Positions 26,151 through 34,188 of a stretch of DNA of 42,139 nucleotides are shown here, in pieces; position 1 is the first letter of the stretch; the number at the start of each line of letters is the position of its first letter. The notes under the pieces were generated by a model. That model saw only the letters and a program-made list of their open reading frames with translations. It did no database searches and was not told the origin of the DNA. Source of the DNA: Clostridia bacterium (lineage in GTDB: Bacteria; Bacillota; Clostridia; Christensenellales; Aristaeellaceae). The translations under genes were made by a program, and so were the position numbers. The stretch is taken from positions 1 to 42,139 of the forward strand of contig JAFWQA010000023.1 of NCBI GenBank assembly GCA_017509255.1, in the 5' to 3' direction.

Positions 26151-27146
26151 ATGAAAAAAAGGATCGCCGCACTGCTGCTGGCAGTTTTGCTGCTGCCGGC
26201 CGGAATGCACGCGGAAGAAGTGACGGAGGAAACCATCACGGAGGAGGAGGTCCTGCCGGCGGAAAGCGGTCCCCTGCTGACCGAGGACGAGGAAAACGGC
26301 ATATGGCGCTATGAATCCCCGGAGCTGAGAATCGAGATCACCCGGTACAACGAGACGGTCAAGATCAAAAAGAAGAATTATCAGCGGATCTACTGTGTGG
26401 CGGAGATCTGGGCATCCGAGGCCTCACCGCTGGGCTTTGTCATGACCGAGGGAAAGATCCCGGGCCGGAAGCAGGTGAGCCCGGAGCTGCTGACGGACAA
26501 ATATCAGCCGGTTTTTGCCATGTCGGACGATATGTACGGGCTGCGCCTGAGAAAGCTGGACGACGGGCGGTACAAATACGATTATCACGGTACGGTGATC
26601 CGCTATGGCGAGATCCTGGCGCGCAAGACCCGGAACAGCGCGAAAAAGCGGCAGTGGCCGAACCTGGACACGATGGCGGTGTTCGGGGACGGGAGCGTGA
26701 AGACCTTCGTCTGCGACGCACATACGCCGGAGGAATATCTGGAAATGGGCGCCGTCCACGTCATGGCCTTCGGCCCCTGGCTCCTGTCGGGGGGAGAAAT
26801 CAATCCGGATGTGCTCGACCCGAATTACTATCCCTATAATGAACCGAGAGCTGCCATCGGCATGGTGGAGCCCTACCATTACGTAGCGATCGCCGCGCAG
26901 GGCCGGCCGGACGGGAAGTATGCCGGTGTGCACCTGGACTGGATGGCGGAAAAAATGAAGGAAATGGGCTGCACCGAAGCGCTGAACCTGGACGGCGGAG
27001 CAACGGTGACCATGTTCTTTAACGGAAAGGTGATCCTGACCGGCCAGGTCAAGACCGTGAAAAAGCAGACCGTTCCGGACCTGAGAAGCCAGGGAAGCCT
27101 GATCGTGTTCGGCCTGCCGGAAAGCGCGCCGGCAGCGGAAAAATAA
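26151..27146 (+). CDS. Secreted phosphodiester glycosidase (NAGPA-domain) family protein
   Basis: This 331-residue protein has a signal peptide (1-22), an acidic linker and a NAGPA/exopolysaccharide-type domain. Family features are MAVFGDGSVKTF, HVMAFGPWLLSGGE, PRAAIGM followed by YVAIAAQGR, and the terminal LNLDGGATVTMFFNGKVI with the conserved Asp-Gly-Gly. The domain is known from mammalian uncovering enzyme and many Firmicute exoproteins, where it is thought to cleave sugar phosphodiesters of wall polymers. Last gene of the MutS-like cluster. No terminator was recognised before the queT promoter. Confidence 0.85.
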   Translation: MKKRIAALLLAVLLLPAGMHAEEVTEETITEEEVLPAESGPLLTEDEENGIWRYESPELRIEITRYNETVKIKKKNYQRIYCVAEIWASEASPLGFVMTEGKIPGRKQVSPELLTDKYQPVFAMSDDMYGLRLRKLDDGRYKYDYHGTVIRYGEILARKTRNSAKKRQWPNLDTMAVFGDGSVKTFVCDAHTPEEYLEMGAVHVMAFGPWLLSGGEINPDVLDPNYYPYNEPRAAIGMVEPYHYVAIAAQGRPDGKYAGVHLDWMAEKMKEMGCTEALNLDGGATVTMFFNGKVILTGQVKTVKKQTVPDLRSQGSLIVFGLPESAPAAEK

Positions 27147-27152
27147 AAAAGC

Positions 27153-27181
27153 TTGATTCCCCTCCGGAAATCGGCTATACT
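27153..27181 (+). promoter_or_regulatory. Sigma-A promoter of queT
   Basis: TTGATT (27153-27158), a 17-nt spacer and TATACT (27176-27181). Transcription would begin near 27188, just ahead of the riboswitch. Confidence 0.78.
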
Positions 27182-27198
27182 CCCCTTTGCCAAAGCGC

Positions 27199-27246
27199 AG
27201 TGAGTTCGTAACCATCCTCACTTAAAACAAAACTAGGGACGGAGAA
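27199..27246 (+). promoter_or_regulatory. preQ1-I riboswitch
   Basis: Stem AGTGAG (27199-27204) pairs with CTCACT (27217-27222) around the loop TTCGTAACCATC. An A-rich tail (AAAACAAAA) and CTAGGGACGGAG follow. This is the layout of a preQ1 class I H-type pseudoknot, in which the tail folds back on the loop. The tail contains the ribosome binding site 7 nt before ATG, so bound preQ1 should block translation of the queuosine-precursor transporter. Confidence 0.85.
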
Positions 27247-27250
27247 TACT

Positions 27251-27739
27251 ATGATGAACAGAAACAAAACCAAGGAACTTGCCCTGAGCGGCATGATCGC
27301 CGCACTCTATGTTGTACTGACCTGGCTGGCAAACGCCATGGGGCTGGCTTCCGGCGCCGTTCAGGTACGGTTTTCCGAAGCGCTGACCATTCTGCCGGTC
27401 TTCTTCACGGCGGCTGTGCCGGGACTGACTGTCGGCTGCATCCTTGCCAATCTGCTGACCGGCTTAGCCCTGTGGGACGTTGTGTTCGGTTCACTGGCCA
27501 CGCTGATCGGCGCGGCCGGCACCCGGATGCTCCGGAACAAGCCGCTGATTGCCTGGATCCCGCCGGTACTCAGCAATATGCTGATCGTTCCCATCGTGCT
27601 GATGAAGGTGTACGGCGCGCCGGAATCCTGGTTCTATCTGGTGCTCACGGTGGGCGCCGGAGAGGTGATCAGCTGCGGTGTGCTGGGCCTCCTGCTTTAT
27701 CACGGACTGAAGAAAGTTGTCAACACGGCGGCTGTGTAA
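27251..27739 (+). CDS. queT: QueT-type queuosine-precursor transporter (ECF S component)
   Basis: This 162-residue membrane protein has about five to six hydrophobic helices. The opening LALSGMIAALYVVLTWL and the segment QVRFSEALTILPVFF are typical of QueT substrate-binding components of energy-coupling factor transporters. It captures preQ1 or a related base. The ATPases and EcfT come from elsewhere. A preQ1-I riboswitch directly upstream supports the substrate. Two adjacent ATG codons (27251 and 27254) are possible starts. Confidence 0.92.
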   Translation: MMNRNKTKELALSGMIAALYVVLTWLANAMGLASGAVQVRFSEALTILPVFFTAAVPGLTVGCILANLLTGLALWDVVFGSLATLIGAAGTRMLRNKPLIAWIPPVLSNMLIVPIVLMKVYGAPESWFYLVLTVGAGEVISCGVLGLLLYHGLKKVVNTAAV

Positions 27740-27772
27740 AAAGCAGCCGGACGAATAAACGCGCTTTGCTGA

Positions 27773-27806
27773 AAATGGCCGCTGTCATCGGAGACAGCGG
27801 CCATTT
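27773..27806. terminator. Bidirectional terminator between queT and the nucleotidyltransferase gene
   Basis: AAATGGCCGCTGTC (27773-27786) and GACAGCGGCCATTT (27793-27806) form a 14-bp stem with a 6-nt loop. The T tracts are short on both sides, but its location between convergent genes fits termination. Confidence 0.75.
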
Positions 27807-27819
27807 ATTGATCCATATG

Positions 27820-28740
27820 TTACTGCCAGAGGGGAGCGGGATAAAGCCCGTTTTCCGCCAGGGCGGCCAGGGCGGCTTTGACCTGCGGCTTGTCCTCCTG
27901 ATAAGTGACGCCCCACCAGCGGTCTTCACTGTAGAGTACGCGGACGGCGGCTTTCTTCTCATCCAGCAGCTCGTTGACCGCGAAGGGCAGGAAGAATTCG
28001 GCCTTGAGCGGGTTCTCCTTCAGGGCGCGGTCCAGGAAAAGCGGGAAGCGCGCTTCCAGCTCGGTGAGCAGGGAGGGGGTAAAGCCCCACATGTTCATGG
28101 AGACGGGCGCGTCGGCCGGCAGTGAACGGTACAGGCCGTCCCCCTCGGTATAGAGGGGACCGTCGCAGGTCGAGATGATATGGGTGCGCTCGGTAATGCC
28201 CTTCAGGGAACCGTCCTCCGATACCTCGCAGACCCCGCGGGAGACGTAGCCGTTCTCCGTCAGCGTGTTTTTCAGGCGGTAGGCGACCATCATAAAGCGC
28301 AGCTTTTCATCATCCTGCAGATGGGTCAGCGCGTCATAGGCGGCCCTGAAGGCGCCGGGTCCGTAATAGTCGTCGGCGTTGATGACGGCGAAGGGGGCGT
28401 CGATCAGATCCTTGCAGCAGAGCACGGCGTGGCCGGTGCCGAAGGGCTTGACGCGGCCTTCCGGGACGGAGTAGCCGGCAGGAAGCATATCCGTTTCCTG
28501 AAAGGCGTAATTCACTTCAATATATTTGCTCAGCCGGTCTCCGACAAAATGCCGGAATTCCGCTTCGATCTGATGCTTGATCAGGAAAATGACACGCCTG
28601 AAGCCTGCGCGGCGGGCGTCAAAAATACTGTAATCCAGGATCACCTCGCCGTTCGGGCCGACGGGATCGATCTGTTTGAGACCGCCGTAGCGGCTGCCCA
28701 TACCGGCAGCCATGATCAGCAGGATCGGTTCCTTATTCAT
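27820..28740 (-). CDS. Sugar-phosphate nucleotidyltransferase family protein
   Basis: This 306-residue protein has a GT-A-type nucleotidyltransferase fold. It shows the N-terminal loop LIMAAGMGSRYGGLKQ (a variant of GxGxRxxPxTxxxPK), FGTGHAVLC, and the metal-binding Asp pair in AVINADDYYG. The product would be an NDP-sugar. Neither sugar nor nucleotide can be inferred, and some members act as regulators or transfer other groups. Start codon at 28740 with GGAGG upstream. It lies 27 nt after the DUF1846 gene on the same strand, as one operon. Confidence 0.82.
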   Translation of the reverse strand: MNKEPILLIMAAGMGSRYGGLKQIDPVGPNGEVILDYSIFDARRAGFRRVIFLIKHQIEAEFRHFVGDRLSKYIEVNYAFQETDMLPAGYSVPEGRVKPFGTGHAVLCCKDLIDAPFAVINADDYYGPGAFRAAYDALTHLQDDEKLRFMMVAYRLKNTLTENGYVSRGVCEVSEDGSLKGITERTHIISTCDGPLYTEGDGLYRSLPADAPVSMNMWGFTPSLLTELEARFPLFLDRALKENPLKAEFFLPFAVNELLDEKKAAVRVLYSEDRWWGVTYQEDKPQVKAALAALAENGLYPAPLWQ

Positions 28741-28767
28741 AGAGATACCTCCTGACGGACGTAAGTT

Positions 28768-30249
28768 TCAGCCGTGAAACAGCTTGTGGGTCTGGTAGGC
28801 CGGGTCGCAGGACAGATTCAGTCCGAGGCGGCGGAAGGTGTTGTCGTCCACGGCGGGAAGGATCACGGTGGAATGCGCCTCGCAGCCCTTGAGCAGCGGG
28901 AGCATGTTCAGGGCCTTCGCCGCGTTCGGATCACTTGCCGCGCAGACCGACAGGGCAACCAGCGCCTCGTCCGAATGCAGCCGGGGATTGTGGTTGCCGA
29001 GATATTTGCACTTCAGCTCCTGAACGGGCTCAATGACCTCGTGGGACATCAGATGCGTCTTCTTCGGAATATCGCCCAGTCGCTTGATGGCGTTCAGAAC
29101 CACGGCGGCGGATGGACCGAGCAGGTCCGAGGTTTTGCCGGTGATGATCTCCCCGTCCGGAAGCTCAATTGCCAGCGCCGGCTGCCCGGTGGCTTCAGCC
29201 CGGTCGCGGGCGGCCTGGATCACGGGACGCAGGTCGTCGCTGATGTCCAGATTCTTGATCAGCAGCTTGATTTTTTCGGCTTCCGCGCGGGAAGCATGCC
29301 CCTGAAGGAAGGAGCAACGGGCCGCGTAATAACGGCGCAGGATCTCTTTCCTGGCGGCGTCGCAGCAGGCTTCGTCATCGGAAATGCACAGGCCCGCCAT
29401 ATTCACGCCCATATCCGTCGGGCTCTTGTAGGGGGACGTTCCCCAGATGCGCTCAAACAGCGCGTTGAGGACCGGGAAGATCTCGATATCCCGGTTGTAG
29501 TTGACGGTGGTCACCCCGTAGGCATCCAGATGGTACGGGTCGATCATGTTCACGTCGCTCAGATCCGCCGTGGCCGCTTCATAGGCGACGTTGACCGGAT
29601 GCTTGAGCGGAAGGTTCCAGATGGGGAAGGTTTCAAACTTGGCGTAACCGGCTTTGATGCCGCGCACGTTTTCCTGATAAAGCTGGCTCAGGCAGGTGGC
29701 CATCTTGCCGCTTCCGGGCCCGGGGGCCGTGATCACCACGAGGGGACGGGTGGTCTCGATATAATCGTTCCGGCCGAAACCGGATTCGCTGACGATGTGC
29801 TCAATGTCGGCCGGATAGCCTTCTATGGTGTAATGACGGTAGGTGCGGATGCCCAGAGCGTTCAGCCGCTGCTCAAAGGCGACGGCCGCCGGCTGGGAGG
29901 CGTAACGGGTGAGGACCACGGAGCCGACGTACAGTCCGATACCCCGGAAGGCGTCGATCAGGCGGAGCGTGTCCGCGTCATAGGTGATGCCGAGGTCGCC
30001 GCGGACCTTGCTCTTTTCAATGTCATCGGCGTTGAGAACGATCAGGATCTCCGCCTGATCCTTCATCTTCAGCAGCATCTGGACCTTGCTGTCCGGATGA
30101 AAACCGGGCAGGACGCGGCTGGCATGGAAATCGTCGAACAGCTTGCCGCCGAATTCCAGGTACAGCTTGCCGCCGAACTGCTCGATCCGCTCCAGGATCT
30201 TTTCTGACTGCAGCCGGGTATATTTGTCATGATCGAAACCGATTTTCAT
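28768..30249 (-). CDS. DUF1846 (UPF0371) family protein
   Basis: This 493-residue cytoplasmic protein matches the family's usual length (about 500). Recognisable parts are the N-terminal MKIGFDHDKYTRLQSEKI, APGPGSGKMATCLSQLY (about residues 173-189), FPIWNLPLKHPVN and the C-terminal half ending with LNLSCDPAYQTHKLF. Structures of the family are known, but no reaction is settled. The glycine-rich APGPGSGK resembles a nucleotide- or phosphate-binding loop. Start 30249 was chosen for its GGGGG/GGAG site. An upstream ATG 10 codons earlier lacks one. Confidence 0.9.
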   Translation of the reverse strand: MKIGFDHDKYTRLQSEKILERIEQFGGKLYLEFGGKLFDDFHASRVLPGFHPDSKVQMLLKMKDQAEILIVLNADDIEKSKVRGDLGITYDADTLRLIDAFRGIGLYVGSVVLTRYASQPAAVAFEQRLNALGIRTYRHYTIEGYPADIEHIVSESGFGRNDYIETTRPLVVITAPGPGSGKMATCLSQLYQENVRGIKAGYAKFETFPIWNLPLKHPVNVAYEAATADLSDVNMIDPYHLDAYGVTTVNYNRDIEIFPVLNALFERIWGTSPYKSPTDMGVNMAGLCISDDEACCDAARKEILRRYYAARCSFLQGHASRAEAEKIKLLIKNLDISDDLRPVIQAARDRAEATGQPALAIELPDGEIITGKTSDLLGPSAAVVLNAIKRLGDIPKKTHLMSHEVIEPVQELKCKYLGNHNPRLHSDEALVALSVCAASDPNAAKALNMLPLLKGCEAHSTVILPAVDDNTFRRLGLNLSCDPAYQTHKLFHG

Positions 30250-30288
30250 TCCAGATCCCCCTCCGTAAACAAAAAACAAACAAAATAT

Positions 30289-30317
30289 ATTGTATGCGTG
30301 CAGGGCAGCAGGGTCAA
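30289..30317 (-). promoter_or_regulatory. Sigma-A promoter of the DUF1846 operon
   Basis: On the minus strand TTGACC (30312-30317), a 17-nt spacer and TACAAT (30289-30294), about 40 nt before the start codon. It is divergent from the SRP RNA promoter. Confidence 0.78.
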
Positions 30318-30350
30318 GGGGTGGGAATGGATATTTTTCGTTTTCCGGGG

Positions 30351-30379
30351 TTGATTTTGGCGACGGAAACCGCTATACT
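30351..30379 (+). promoter_or_regulatory. Promoter of the SRP RNA gene
   Basis: TTGATT (30351-30356), a 17-nt spacer and TATACT (30374-30379). The start is expected about 6-7 nt later, at the base of the SRP RNA stem. Confidence 0.8.
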
Positions 30380-30384
30380 CTACC

Positions 30385-30515
30385 GTGCCGCGAATGTGAT
30401 GACGGTCGGGTCCCGTGCGATCTGTCGGTGTGAACCCTGTCAGGTCCTGACGGAAGCAGCAGTAAGCATTGGATGGATGTGCTGCGGGGCAGCCCGGCTT
30501 GAGCAGGCGCGGTTT
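30385..30515 (+). ncRNA. ffs: Signal recognition particle RNA (4.5S-like / scRNA)
   Basis: The core of domain IV is clear: CCCTGTCAGGTCC (30436-30448), tetraloop TGAC, then GGAAGCAGCAGTAAGC (30453-30468), the conserved SRP54/Ffh-binding element. The ends pair through CCGCG (30388-30392) and CGCGG (30508-30512), and eight Ts (30513-30520) terminate it. The tetraloop is UGAC (URRC type) rather than the common GGAA. The length of about 130 nt lies between the E. coli 4.5S and the long Bacillus scRNA. It guides membrane-protein ribosomes to FtsY. Confidence 0.93.
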
Positions 30516-30542
30516 TTTTTATGTTCCTGACCGCGGAGACCC

Positions 30543-30570
30543 TTGTATCCGCAGGGAATGATGGTATACT
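30543..30570 (+). promoter_or_regulatory. Promoter of glyA
   Basis: TTGTAT (30543-30548), a 16-nt spacer and TATACT (30565-30570), about 30 nt ahead of the start codon. Confidence 0.72.
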
Positions 30571-30605
30571 GTGTTCTATCACTGATGAAGCGGAGGAAGA
30601 CCGGA

Positions 30606-31841
30606 ATGGAATTGGAAGTAATACGCGCAGTTGACCCCGAGGTGACCGAGGCCATCGAGCTGGAGCTTGGCCGCCAGCGGACGCACATTGAGCTGATTGC
30701 CAGTGAGAACTTTGTTTCTCCCGCCGTAATGGCCGCGATGGGCACCTGCCTGACGAACAAGTATGCCGAGGGTTATCCGGGAAAGCGGTACTACGGCGGC
30801 TGCGAGTATGTGGATATCGTGGAAGAGCTTGCCCGCAAAAGAGCCTGCCAGCTTTTCGGCGCTGAGCACGCAAACGTTCAGCCCCACAGCGGCGCGCAGG
30901 CCAACATGGCGGTCTACTTCGCAATGCTCAAGCCCGGGGACACGGTCATGGGCATGAGCCTCTCCAACGGCGGCCATCTGACCCACGGCAGTCCCGTGAA
31001 TATGAGCGGCGCCTATTTCAATTTTGTTCCCTACGGCGTTTCTTCCGAGACGGAAAAGATCGACTATGACGAGGTCCGCCGCATCGCGCTGGAATGCAAG
31101 CCGAAGCTGATCGTTGCCGGCGCCTCCGCCTATCCGAGAACGATCGAGTTTGACAAGCTGCGCGCCATTGCCGATGAGGTCGGTTCGCTGCTGATGGTCG
31201 ACATGGCCCATATCGCCGGCCTGGTAGCGGCGGGAGAGCATCCCAGCCCCGTTCCCTATGCCGATTTTGTGACCACCACCACGCACAAGACGCTGCGCGG
31301 CCCGCGCGGCGGCATGATCCTCTGCCGGGAGCAATACGCCAAGGCGATCGACAAGGCGATCTTCCCGGGTACGCAGGGCGGCCCGCTGGAGCACATTATC
31401 GCGGGCAAGGCCGTCTGCTTCGGCGAAGCGCTGAAGGATGACTTCAAGGCCTATCAGCACCAGATCATCCTGAACGCCAAGGCGATGGAAAACACCTTCC
31501 GCCGCGAGGGCGTCCGCATGGTTTCCGACGGAACGGACAACCACCTGCTGCTGCTGGATTTCACCGGCACCGAGATGACCGGCAAGATGATGGAGGCTCT
31601 GCTGGAGGATGCCAACATCACCGTGAACAAGAACACCGTGCCGAACGAGACCCGCAGCCCCTTCGTGACCAGCGGCATCCGCGTCGGAACGCCCGCCGCC
31701 ACCAGCCGCGGCCTGAAGGAAGCGGAGATGACGAAGGTCGCCGAATGGATCGCCAGGATCCTGCGCGAAGGCGAAACCGCCGTGCCGGCCGTGAAGGCCC
31801 AGGTGGAAGCCCTGATGGCGAACTATCCCCTCTACGCGTAA
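30606..31841 (+). CDS. glyA: Serine hydroxymethyltransferase
   Basis: This PLP enzyme converts serine and tetrahydrofolate to glycine and methylenetetrahydrofolate. It has 411 residues, the normal length. Lys228 in [14 protein letters not shown] carries the cofactor. [20 protein letters not shown] and [14 protein letters not shown] are further signatures. ATG 30606 has GCGGAGG upstream. A longer frame to 30543 overlaps the promoter and is rejected. It is monocistronic with a strong terminator. Confidence 0.98.
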   Translation: MELEVIRAVDPEVTEAIELELGRQRTHIELIASENFVSPAVMAAMGTCLTNKYAEGYPGKRYYGGCEYVDIVEELARKRACQLFGAEHANVQPHSGAQANMAVYFAMLKPGDTVMGMSLSNGGHLTHGSPVNMSGAYFNFVPYGVSSETEKIDYDEVRRIALECKPKLIVAGASAYPRTIEFDKLRAIADEVGSLLMVDMAHIAGLVAAGEHPSPVPYADFVTTTTHKTLRGPRGGMILCREQYAKAIDKAIFPGTQGGPLEHIIAGKAVCFGEALKDDFKAYQHQIILNAKAMENTFRREGVRMVSDGTDNHLLLLDFTGTEMTGKMMEALLEDANITVNKNTVPNETRSPFVTSGIRVGTPAATSRGLKEAEMTKVAEWIARILREGETAVPAVKAQVEALMANYPLYA

Positions 31842-31867
31842 ATCGTTCAGAAACCGATGCCTTTCAG

Positions 31868-31898
31868 AAGGAAGAACCGCAAGGTTCTTCCTTTTTTT
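31868..31898 (+). terminator. Intrinsic terminator of glyA
   Basis: AAGGAAGAACC (31868-31878), loop GCAA, GGTTCTTCCTT (31883-31893), followed by further Ts to 31898. Confidence 0.93.
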
Positions 31899-31961
31899 CA
31901 GATAAATCCGAACATTTTACGGAAACGGACAAAAAACATCTTTAAATTGCCAAAAAAGATA

Positions 31962-31990
31962 TGGCCAAAAATCCCTCAATGTGTTAGAAT
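31962..31990 (+). promoter_or_regulatory. Extended -10 promoter of the RNase J gene
   Basis: TAGAAT (31985-31990) is preceded by TG at 31982-31983, an extended -10. TGGCCA (31962-31967) sits at a 17-nt spacing but is a weak -35. The leader of about 90 nt contains a hairpin GAAGTC/GACTTC (32029-32034/32040-32045). RNase J is often autoregulated through its 5' leader, but nothing here proves it. Confidence 0.5.
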
Positions 31991-32084
31991 ACAAAAAAAC
32001 GTAAGCTGAATAGGTTTGGGTTTTTTCGGAAGTCAGGACGACTTCGTATAGTTTTATATGTTTTTATTTGTAGGAGGGAGCGCT

Positions 32085-33761
32085 GTGACTTCTAAAGCGC
32101 GTGAACAGGAGCCCGGAAAGCTGAGGATCGTATCTCTCGGCGGCGTGGATGAGATCGGTAAGAATATGACGGTTTTCGAGTACGGCGATGATATCATCGT
32201 CGTCGACTGCGGCAGCATATTCCCGAAGGAAGACATGCTGGGGGTCGACCTTGTCATCCCGGATATCAGCTATCTCATGGACAAGCGCGACAGGATCCGC
32301 GGATATCTGTTTACCCACGGACACGAAGATCACATCGGCGCCACCCCGTATATTCTGCGGCAGGCCCCTGCCCATATTTACGGGACAAAGCTGACGCTGG
32401 CCCTGGTGGATCTGAAGCTGAAGGAATACCGGGTGGACAATGTCCCGATGCATATCGTCAAGCCGCGGGACGTGGTGCAGCTCGGCTGCTTTACCTGTGA
32501 GTTCATCCACGTCAGCCATTCCATCGCGGGTGCCTGCGCTATCGCGATCACCTGCCCCGCCGGCACCGTGATCGTGAGCGGTGACTTTAAGGTGGACTAT
32601 ACGCCCATTGACGGCCATGTGACAGATCTGCAGACCTTCGCCCGGTACGGCGAGCAGGGCGTGATGTGCCTGCTTTGCGAATCCACCAACGTGGAGCGCT
32701 CCGGCTATACCATGAGTGAAATGAAGATCGGAGAGACCTTTGACAAGATGTTCGCCCAGGCGGGCGGACGGGTCATTGTGGCCATGTTTGCCAGCAATAT
32801 CCACCGTATGCAGATGATCATTGACAACGCGATCCGCTACGGGCGGAAGGTCTGCTTTATCGGGCGCAGCATGGTGAACGTCAGCCGCGTGGCTATGAGC
32901 ATCGGGGAATTGAAGATCCCGGAGGGCTGGCTGATCGACATGGACGTGCTGGATGAGTATCCGGACAACGAGCTGCTGGTAATGACCACGGGCAGCCAGG
33001 GCGAGCCGATGGCGGGCCTGACCAGGATGGCCTATGCCGAGCACCGCAAGCTGCAGATCCGCCAGAGCGATATGGTCATCATATCCGCTACGCCGATCCC
33101 CGGTAATGAGAAATTCATCTCCCGCGTGATCAACCAGCTGTACCGGCTGGGCGCGCAGGTGGTTTACAGCGCCATGGCCGAGGTGCATGTATCCGGCCAC
33201 GCCTGTCAGGAGGAGCTGAAGCTGATCCACGCGCTGGTCCGGCCGAAGTACTTCATCCCGGTCCACGGCGAATACAGGATGCTCTGGCAGCACGCCGTGC
33301 TGGCGGAGTCCATGGGCGTGGGAAGCCAGAACATCGTGATCCCAGAGATGGGGCAGGTGATCGAGATGAACGAGAATACCCTGGCCTTGGGAGAACAGGT
33401 GCCCGTGGGCGGCATTCTTGTGGACGGCCTCGGCGTCGGAGACGTGGGCAACGTGGTTCTCCGCGACCGCAAGCATCTGAGCCAGGACGGCCTGCTGATC
33501 ATATGCCTGGCGATCGACCGGGACGAGGAAAAGCTGGTCAGCGGCCCGGACATTGTCAGCCGCGGATTCATCTATGTGCGGGAGAATGAGGACATCATCG
33601 ACAATACGCAGGAGCTGGTCCGGGAGATCCTCTCTTCCAGCAGCCTGGCCGGCGACAACTGGCCGAACCTGAAGAATACGATCAAGGATGAGGTGCACAA
33701 CTACATCTTTGAGAAGATCAAGCGCAATCCGATGATCCTGCCCATCATCCTTGATGTTTAA
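32085..33761 (+). CDS. rnj: Ribonuclease J
   Basis: This metallo-beta-lactamase/beta-CASP ribonuclease of mRNA decay and rRNA maturation has 558 residues, the family's standard length. The zinc site THGHEDHIG (77-85), SGDFKVDYTP, the beta-CASP region FASNIHRMQ with MTTGSQGEPM, and the HGEYRM motif near the C-terminus are all present. The GTG at 32085 was chosen because AGGAGGG lies 6 nt upstream. An in-frame ATG at 32058 precedes this site. Whether it is the J1 or J2 type cannot be read off. It is followed by a terminator that overlaps the promoter of the next gene. Confidence 0.96.
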   Translation: MTSKAREQEPGKLRIVSLGGVDEIGKNMTVFEYGDDIIVVDCGSIFPKEDMLGVDLVIPDISYLMDKRDRIRGYLFTHGHEDHIGATPYILRQAPAHIYGTKLTLALVDLKLKEYRVDNVPMHIVKPRDVVQLGCFTCEFIHVSHSIAGACAIAITCPAGTVIVSGDFKVDYTPIDGHVTDLQTFARYGEQGVMCLLCESTNVERSGYTMSEMKIGETFDKMFAQAGGRVIVAMFASNIHRMQMIIDNAIRYGRKVCFIGRSMVNVSRVAMSIGELKIPEGWLIDMDVLDEYPDNELLVMTTGSQGEPMAGLTRMAYAEHRKLQIRQSDMVIISATPIPGNEKFISRVINQLYRLGAQVVYSAMAEVHVSGHACQEELKLIHALVRPKYFIPVHGEYRMLWQHAVLAESMGVGSQNIVIPEMGQVIEMNENTLALGEQVPVGGILVDGLGVGDVGNVVLRDRKHLSQDGLLIICLAIDRDEEKLVSGPDIVSRGFIYVRENEDIIDNTQELVREILSSSSLAGDNWPNLKNTIKDEVHNYIFEKIKRNPMILPIILDV

Positions 33762-33779
33762 GCCGAAAAAAGTTATAAT
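33751..33779 (+). promoter_or_regulatory. Promoter of the YlbF-MltG-U32 operon, inside the end of rnj
   Basis: TTGATG (33751-33756), a 17-nt spacer and TATAAT (33774-33779). The start expected near 33786 lies within the 5' arm of the rnj terminator, so RNAs made from here cannot form the full hairpin. Confidence 0.7.
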
Positions 33780-33782
33780 TCC

Positions 33783-33817
33783 GGGAGGAGAAGATTTCTC
33801 CTCCCATTTCTTGTTTT
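33783..33817 (+). terminator. Intrinsic terminator of rnj
   Basis: GGGAGGAGAA (33783-33792) and TTCTCCTCCC (33796-33805) form a 10-bp stem with a 3-nt loop, followed by ATTTCTTGTTTTC. Confidence 0.82.
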
Positions 33818-33834
33818 CAGGGGGAACTGCTTCC

Positions 33835-34185
33835 ATGGATTATTCTCAGGCTTACCGGCTGGCGGACGCGATCCGCGCAGGTGAAGAATATCAGACCTAT
33901 CATGCCCTGAAGGAATCCGTCATGGCGGATGAAACGCAGGCGGCCCTGATCCGGGAATACCGGAGGCTGCAGACGGTCATACAGATGAGCGCCATGTCCG
34001 GACAGAAGCCGCCGGAGGAGGATATGCAGAGATTTTCCGCGCTGAATGCCCTGCTGTATTCCAAACAGGAGGTCATGAATTTTCTCCTTGCGGAAATGCG
34101 GCTGCAGCAGGCGCTGGCAGATATTTTCAAAATCGTGACGGACGCCGCCGACGTGGAGATCACGCTCCCCGGCACGGAGGGATAA
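33835..34185 (+). CDS. YlbF/YmcA-family (DUF964) protein
   Basis: This 116-residue, mostly helical protein has the family pattern AYRLADAIRAGEEYQTYHALKE near the start and a C-terminal LLAEMRLQQALADIFK helix. In Bacillus subtilis, YlbF, YmcA and YaaT form a complex that directs RNase Y, and location next to an RNase J gene is in keeping with RNA processing. ATG 33835 follows AGGGGGA. The open frame extends further up through the terminator hairpin, so the shorter form is preferred. It starts a three-gene unit with mltG and a U32 gene. Confidence 0.85.
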   Translation: MDYSQAYRLADAIRAGEEYQTYHALKESVMADETQAALIREYRRLQTVIQMSAMSGQKPPEEDMQRFSALNALLYSKQEVMNFLLAEMRLQQALADIFKIVTDAADVEITLPGTEG

Positions 34186-34188
34186 GGT

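Noticed and set aside
28774-30207. 477-codon plus-strand frame opposite the DUF1846 gene
   Set aside because: Shadow frame. The minus-strand protein matches a known family over its whole length.
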